DNA of 64,000 bases from Apoda limacodes. Lineage: Eukaryota > Arthropoda > Insecta > Lepidoptera > Limacodidae. Each line of letters begins with the position of its first letter. Positions within the stretch are counted from its first letter, which is position 1. Of this stretch, positions 60,471 through 64,000 are shown piece by piece. The notes under the pieces are model-generated. The model had not been told where the DNA came from. It was given only the letters and a program-made list of their open reading frames with translations, and ran no database searches. The position numbers and the translations under genes were made by a program. The DNA lies in the NCBI GenBank assembly GCA_946406115.1, contig OX291545.1, positions 10,926,001 to 10,990,000 on the forward strand, read 5' to 3'.

Positions 60471-60600
60471 AAGTTTTTTTGAAGCCGCATTGTACGTGAC
60501 CATTTAGGTTCTAAGTTGAGGATGAATTTTCTGTCGATGGCGAGCGGTGTGATGGCAGAAAGTAGCCGTGGGCATCATTTCGAACAATCTTCATATCACA
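60471..60600 (+). repeat. dispersed repeat, second copy of the element at 1-180
   Basis: tgaagccgcattgtacgtga, ttttctgtcgatggcgagcg, gtgtgatggcagaaagtagc and catcatttcgaaca align with 55-165 in the same orientation. Confidence 0.65.
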
Positions 60601-61078
60601 TCCCATTATACAAGCGGTAGAACACACACAGAGAGGCATAGTTTCTCCTCAGACTTACATCTCACTATAGGACTAACGGGGGTCGAAAAGTCACACAAAT
60701 AAGACTTATTGCACAAAAAACTGCAAGAAAAGAACCTCTCCTCTCATGGTTGGATAATAGGACTATAATCCCCTGATTTATCAAATATTTTCCACTAACT
60801 ATTTAGGTAGGTTCTTACTATCCCACTAAGCAAGCCAAACTTGCAAAAACATGGCTGAAAACTACATTTTGGAGCTTTCAAATGCAAGATTGTAACATTC
60901 CAGTAAGCTCCCAGCAATCCCAAGACGAGGCCCTAACGGCCGCGCCAGAAATATTCCCTGTAACTTGCCCAGTCCTGATCACTAAAATTTATTATAAATT
61001 TAAAATATAATGTTGCATTAATATGATAATTGTAACGTTTGAGTAAGTTACTAAGTAAAGTTTGTGATTCGTCAATGA

Positions 61079-61213
61079 TACACCCAAATTACTACAAGGT
61101 GACTTACCTGAATATACTCTTGTATCTATATGGACCAAGTCTGTCTGCCCTATGGCTTCTAAGGGGACCTAAGGGAGCCCTAAATTACAGTTTAATCTGA
61201 GAGAGGACATAAA
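61079..61213. repeat. left copy of a ~135-bp direct repeat
   Basis: caaattactacaaggtgact ... tctatatggaccaagtctg ... taaggggacctaagggagcc ... ctgagagaggacataaaagg. The right copy is at 61668-61808, about 92% identical by eye. Confidence 0.85.
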
Positions 61214-61499
61214 AGGTATGCACAATCCTACTGCTACAATCCGAACGAATCATATTTGGCAATCCACGGCAGCTAACGAACCGAGAAGACAGGCAATGAA
61301 AGCCTCGCACGCACAAGTATGCCTTGACCACCTTGGAGTTGCGCATGGTTGTAGTCTTAATGTTAAAGGGACCTGCAAAATCAGTTCCAACATTAGAAAA
61401 GACTCGAGCGGGGTTTATTCGATCGGGAGGCAAATCGCCCATTTGTGGCTGAGTCAATGTTGCCTTGAGCCTAAAACAGGGTATGCACTTAAAGAGCAC
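61185..61499 (-). pseudogene. BEL/Pao LTR-retrotransposon integrase fragment
   Basis: The minus-strand frame reads CIPCFRLKAT, QPQMGDLPPDRINPARVFSNVGTDFAGPF (first catalytic D), KTTTMRNSKVVKAYLCV, and after a short deletion/frameshift CRGLPNMIRSDCSS (second D region). This is the zinc-binding tail and first half of a BEL/Pao integrase core. Roughly 25 residues between AYLCV and RGLP are lost or out of frame, and the catalytic Glu is not reached. No LTR, protease or RT accompanies it. Confidence 0.82.
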
Positions 61500-61667
61500 A
61501 CTCCAATATCAAAATGGTAGTCTGGGTTGGAAAAGTGCCAAAATCAAGTTCAGGTTACAAATAATTTGATATGTATATAAGTGCAGCAATGTACAGAGGT
61601 AAGTAAAATGTAGGTCAATGACCTCGCTCTGGCTAACAAACTTGTTTCGTAATGATAGGTACAAAAA

Positions 61668-61808
61668 ACCCAAATTACTACAAGGTTACTTACCTCAATA
61701 TACTCTTGTTGTATCTATATGGACCAAGCCTTTGTGTCCTATGTCTATTAAGGGGACCTAAGGGAGCCCTAACTTACAGTTTAAACTGAGAGAGGATATA
61801 AAAGGTAG
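61668..61808. repeat. right copy of the ~135-bp direct repeat
   Basis: caaattactacaaggttact ... tctatatggaccaagcctt ... taaggggacctaagggagcc ... ctgagagaggatataaaagg. Offset from the left copy is about 589 bp. Confidence 0.85.
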
Positions 61809-63429
61809 GGATAAGATCAAACTTAAAACAATAAAATATTAACAAAATTGTACGACCTTAAATAAACAGGCATGATCTTTTCTTGAATGTAACTGATACA
61901 CAACATTACACAACAGTAGAATAGACACGAACTTTACATATCAAAACAAAACACCTTTCTGAGAAAAATAGATTATTTTAATTCTGCAGACTGAGAGTAT
62001 ACTGAGACCATAGAGTATTGCCAGAAACAAAGCAGGTTGCGTTGGGAACCTAGGCGCGGCGCCGATAGCAACGGTACAAAACAGTTTTGAGTAAGTTTAA
62101 AATAAACATTGACACAACTTTAAATTTGTAAAGTTCCAAAAAGTTATGGTGCGAATGTTACATAAATGTTATAAAAGAAACTTTACTGTAAGTTTTAAAT
62201 TAATCATTGCCAAAAGGTTTTTAACAGAATGTATGTATACTGCTGGCGGCGGTTTGTTCCCAGCAGGGCTATTTGTTATAATTTACCCCTTATTTTTGAA
62301 ATTTGTTAATTGCATCTATCTTACATATGCAACTTGCATGAAAACTTTTATCTAGTAACTGTCACAAAGTTTAAAATCTCTTAAACAAAGTCGAATATGT
62401 TGTTACATTAATACACATACAGATACCACTACATACTTTACCTAAATCTAATAATAAAAAATATCTAAAAAGAAAAGAAAAAGTCCAACAGAGCTACGGA
62501 GTCGATACATACCTACTTGCTTTTGGAATCTTTGGCGAATGCTGTGATTCAGTTTTCTAACATTTCAAAATAAGACTAAAAAAATATTCCGCAACATCAC
62601 GAAAGTAATATGCATAACCTTTCTAAAAGACGATAAGGTTGCTGCAAATCATTTTTAACCCAATTAGTTTACAAAATGAGAAAATTAGTAACGTTGTAAA
62701 GAAGTTAAAATATATAATTTTTGTATTAAACATTGCAGTTACTTTTGTTAGCAAAGTGACAGAAATTTAATACAATGATGTTTTAAAATAAACATTGCTT
62801 CGATATTGCTCCTATCATCACATTTACAATATTGCAACATGTTAAGTAGTTTGTGACTATAGTGCTGCAGAGTTCATTTATAAACTTTCAAACGTATCAT
62901 TGAAGTTACCTTCATCCAATTATTAAGTTTCGAAGAGGTTCAAAGTAACAATAAGATGTACGTTAGTTCCAGCTATGTCAAGTCTGAAACCTGCAAATGT
63001 ACGATATATAAACTAACCACAACTTGCTGTAAGTTTCATGCTCAGTGGGATGCTACTTAGGTACATAATAGTTATTATTGTGTTGCGAAGTTGCTAAGTG
63101 GTTTTTGAGCAACGAAGTATTCTAAGATTGAACCAACTAGCAAATAGCCATTAGGTCTTTAGTTTGTAAATAAACGAAACGAGCTATAAAAAATTATTAT
63201 AGCTACAAAATTTTGGCACCATAATGGAAAAACAATGTGTAGGTGTACTAGTGTGTGTGTAAGTAAGTAAAGAGCAAAACTATATTTAAGGACCTATCTG
63301 TGTGTTAGTAAATATCAAATTATGCAAATATAACATGTAAAACGGTTCGTTTTTGAGACTATAGGTACAGTCTCATAAAGTACAGTAGAGGGGCGCGCGT
63401 GCCAAGATTTTCTAGGCACTCTATATATA
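61809..63429. other. intergenic, nothing recognised
   Basis: AT-rich with no conserved coding sequence. Short GC-rich patches (taggcgcggcgccgatag near 62050) have no visible role. Confidence 0.45.
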
Positions 63430-63665
63430 ATACTAGCTGTCCCGGCGAACGTTGTTCCGCTGCCGTCCCTCTGTACCCGGCGAAAGTTGGTTTTTACCTA
63501 TAGTGCCCGAGTCCGGCTCGCACTTGACATATCGAGATAAAAACTATCCTATCTTTTAAGTTGGATCAAATAACAGATATTTACGAAGTTTGATCAAAAT
63601 CGGTTGAGTAGTTTAGGAGTCCATTGAGGACAAACATTGTGACACGAGATTTATATATATTAAGA
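63430..63665 (-). repeat. LINE/SINE 3' repeat copy, reverse orientation
   Basis: tactagctgtcccggcgaac, gtccggctcgcacttgacat, aaaactatcctatctttta, tgatcaaaatcggttgagta and gtttaggagtcc are the usual 3'-end words of common lepidopteran non-LTR repeats. Confidence 0.6.
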
Positions 63666-63937
63666 TATACGGCCCCAAAACCAAATATTTAATTAAGAGG
63701 ATGATAGACGCCAGTGACCTTTTCAAGTATAAAGCAAGCCATAACCATATTAGGCGTTCTTGTATAAGGTTGAACTTAGCATATAACGTTTTATGTTACT
63801 TGTTGCTCGATTCGTTTTTGGGTGGCTTTTTTATGTTTTTAATTTATTAAAATGGCTTTATAAAGAAATTCTAGCATATTTTTCTTTTAATATAAAACAA
63901 CACCTAATTAATGTATTTAAAAAATAATACAAGTTAA

Positions 63938-64000
63938 AAACCGGCCAAGTGCGAGTCGGACTCGCGCACGTAGGGTTCCGTACCATTATCTACAAGAACG
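63938..64000 (+). repeat. dispersed repeat copy, cut by the window end
   Basis: aaaaccggccaagtgcgagt, cggactcgcgcacgtagggt, tccgtacc: an almost canonical start of the family seen at 8615-9437 (opposite orientation). It continues beyond the window. Confidence 0.75.

Overview
This is a 64 kb window of AT-rich, intron-rich eukaryotic nuclear DNA, most likely from a moth or butterfly. The evidence is spliced metazoan genes with arthropod-like proteins, plus dispersed repeats typical of Lepidoptera: the family ending 'gccaagtgcgagtcggactcg...gggttccgta', SINE-like elements with tctgtctgtctgt-type ends, mariner/Tc1 elements and BEL/Pao fragments. The species cannot be named from the sequence alone.

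Left third (1-25,130), gene-bearing. The 5' end of WDR59 (a GATOR2 subunit) runs leftward off the window from 1525. About 2.5 kb away and divergent is a complete eight-exon gene for MPPE1/PGAP5 (4012-25130, +), a metallophosphoesterase that remodels GPI anchors. Its introns have filled with transposons: a 2.6 kb DDE-type element with its own intron (intron 1), a degraded mariner (intron 4), a large fold-back element with a 98-bp tandem array (intron 4) and a deleted Tc1 element (intron 6). Intron 4 (11.3 kb) also holds a complete six-exon gene on the opposite strand, which encodes a 582-residue SAM-domain protein of the SAMD3-like type (14747-19586, -).

Middle (25,131-35,400). The sequence after MPPE1 is intergenic and contains a 47-bp minisatellite, a MITE and hairpin-type repeats. 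It is followed by a small cytochrome b5-domain gene on the minus strand (CDS 32731-33537, two coding exons). A TATA+Inr promoter candidate for it lies near 35,370-35,401.

Right half (35,400-64,000). I find no convincing host gene. It is a graveyard of SINE/LINE/LTR pieces and simple repeats: a head-to-head repeat pair (35.9-36.5 kb), a tandem cluster of one repeat family (42.8-45.4 kb), LINE reverse-transcriptase debris (48.3-48.7 kb) and a BEL/Pao integrase fragment between two ~135-bp direct repeats (61.1-61.8 kb).

The most unusual observation is a family of extremely small insertions (33, 88 and 91 bp). They share the end GGTTGGGGTGTRCAAAAGG and are flanked by 8-bp target duplications (two perfect, one 7/8). 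One of them sits inside the mariner. Two compact intronic hairpins and three composite tandem-plus-inverted-repeat elements are further candidates for follow-up.
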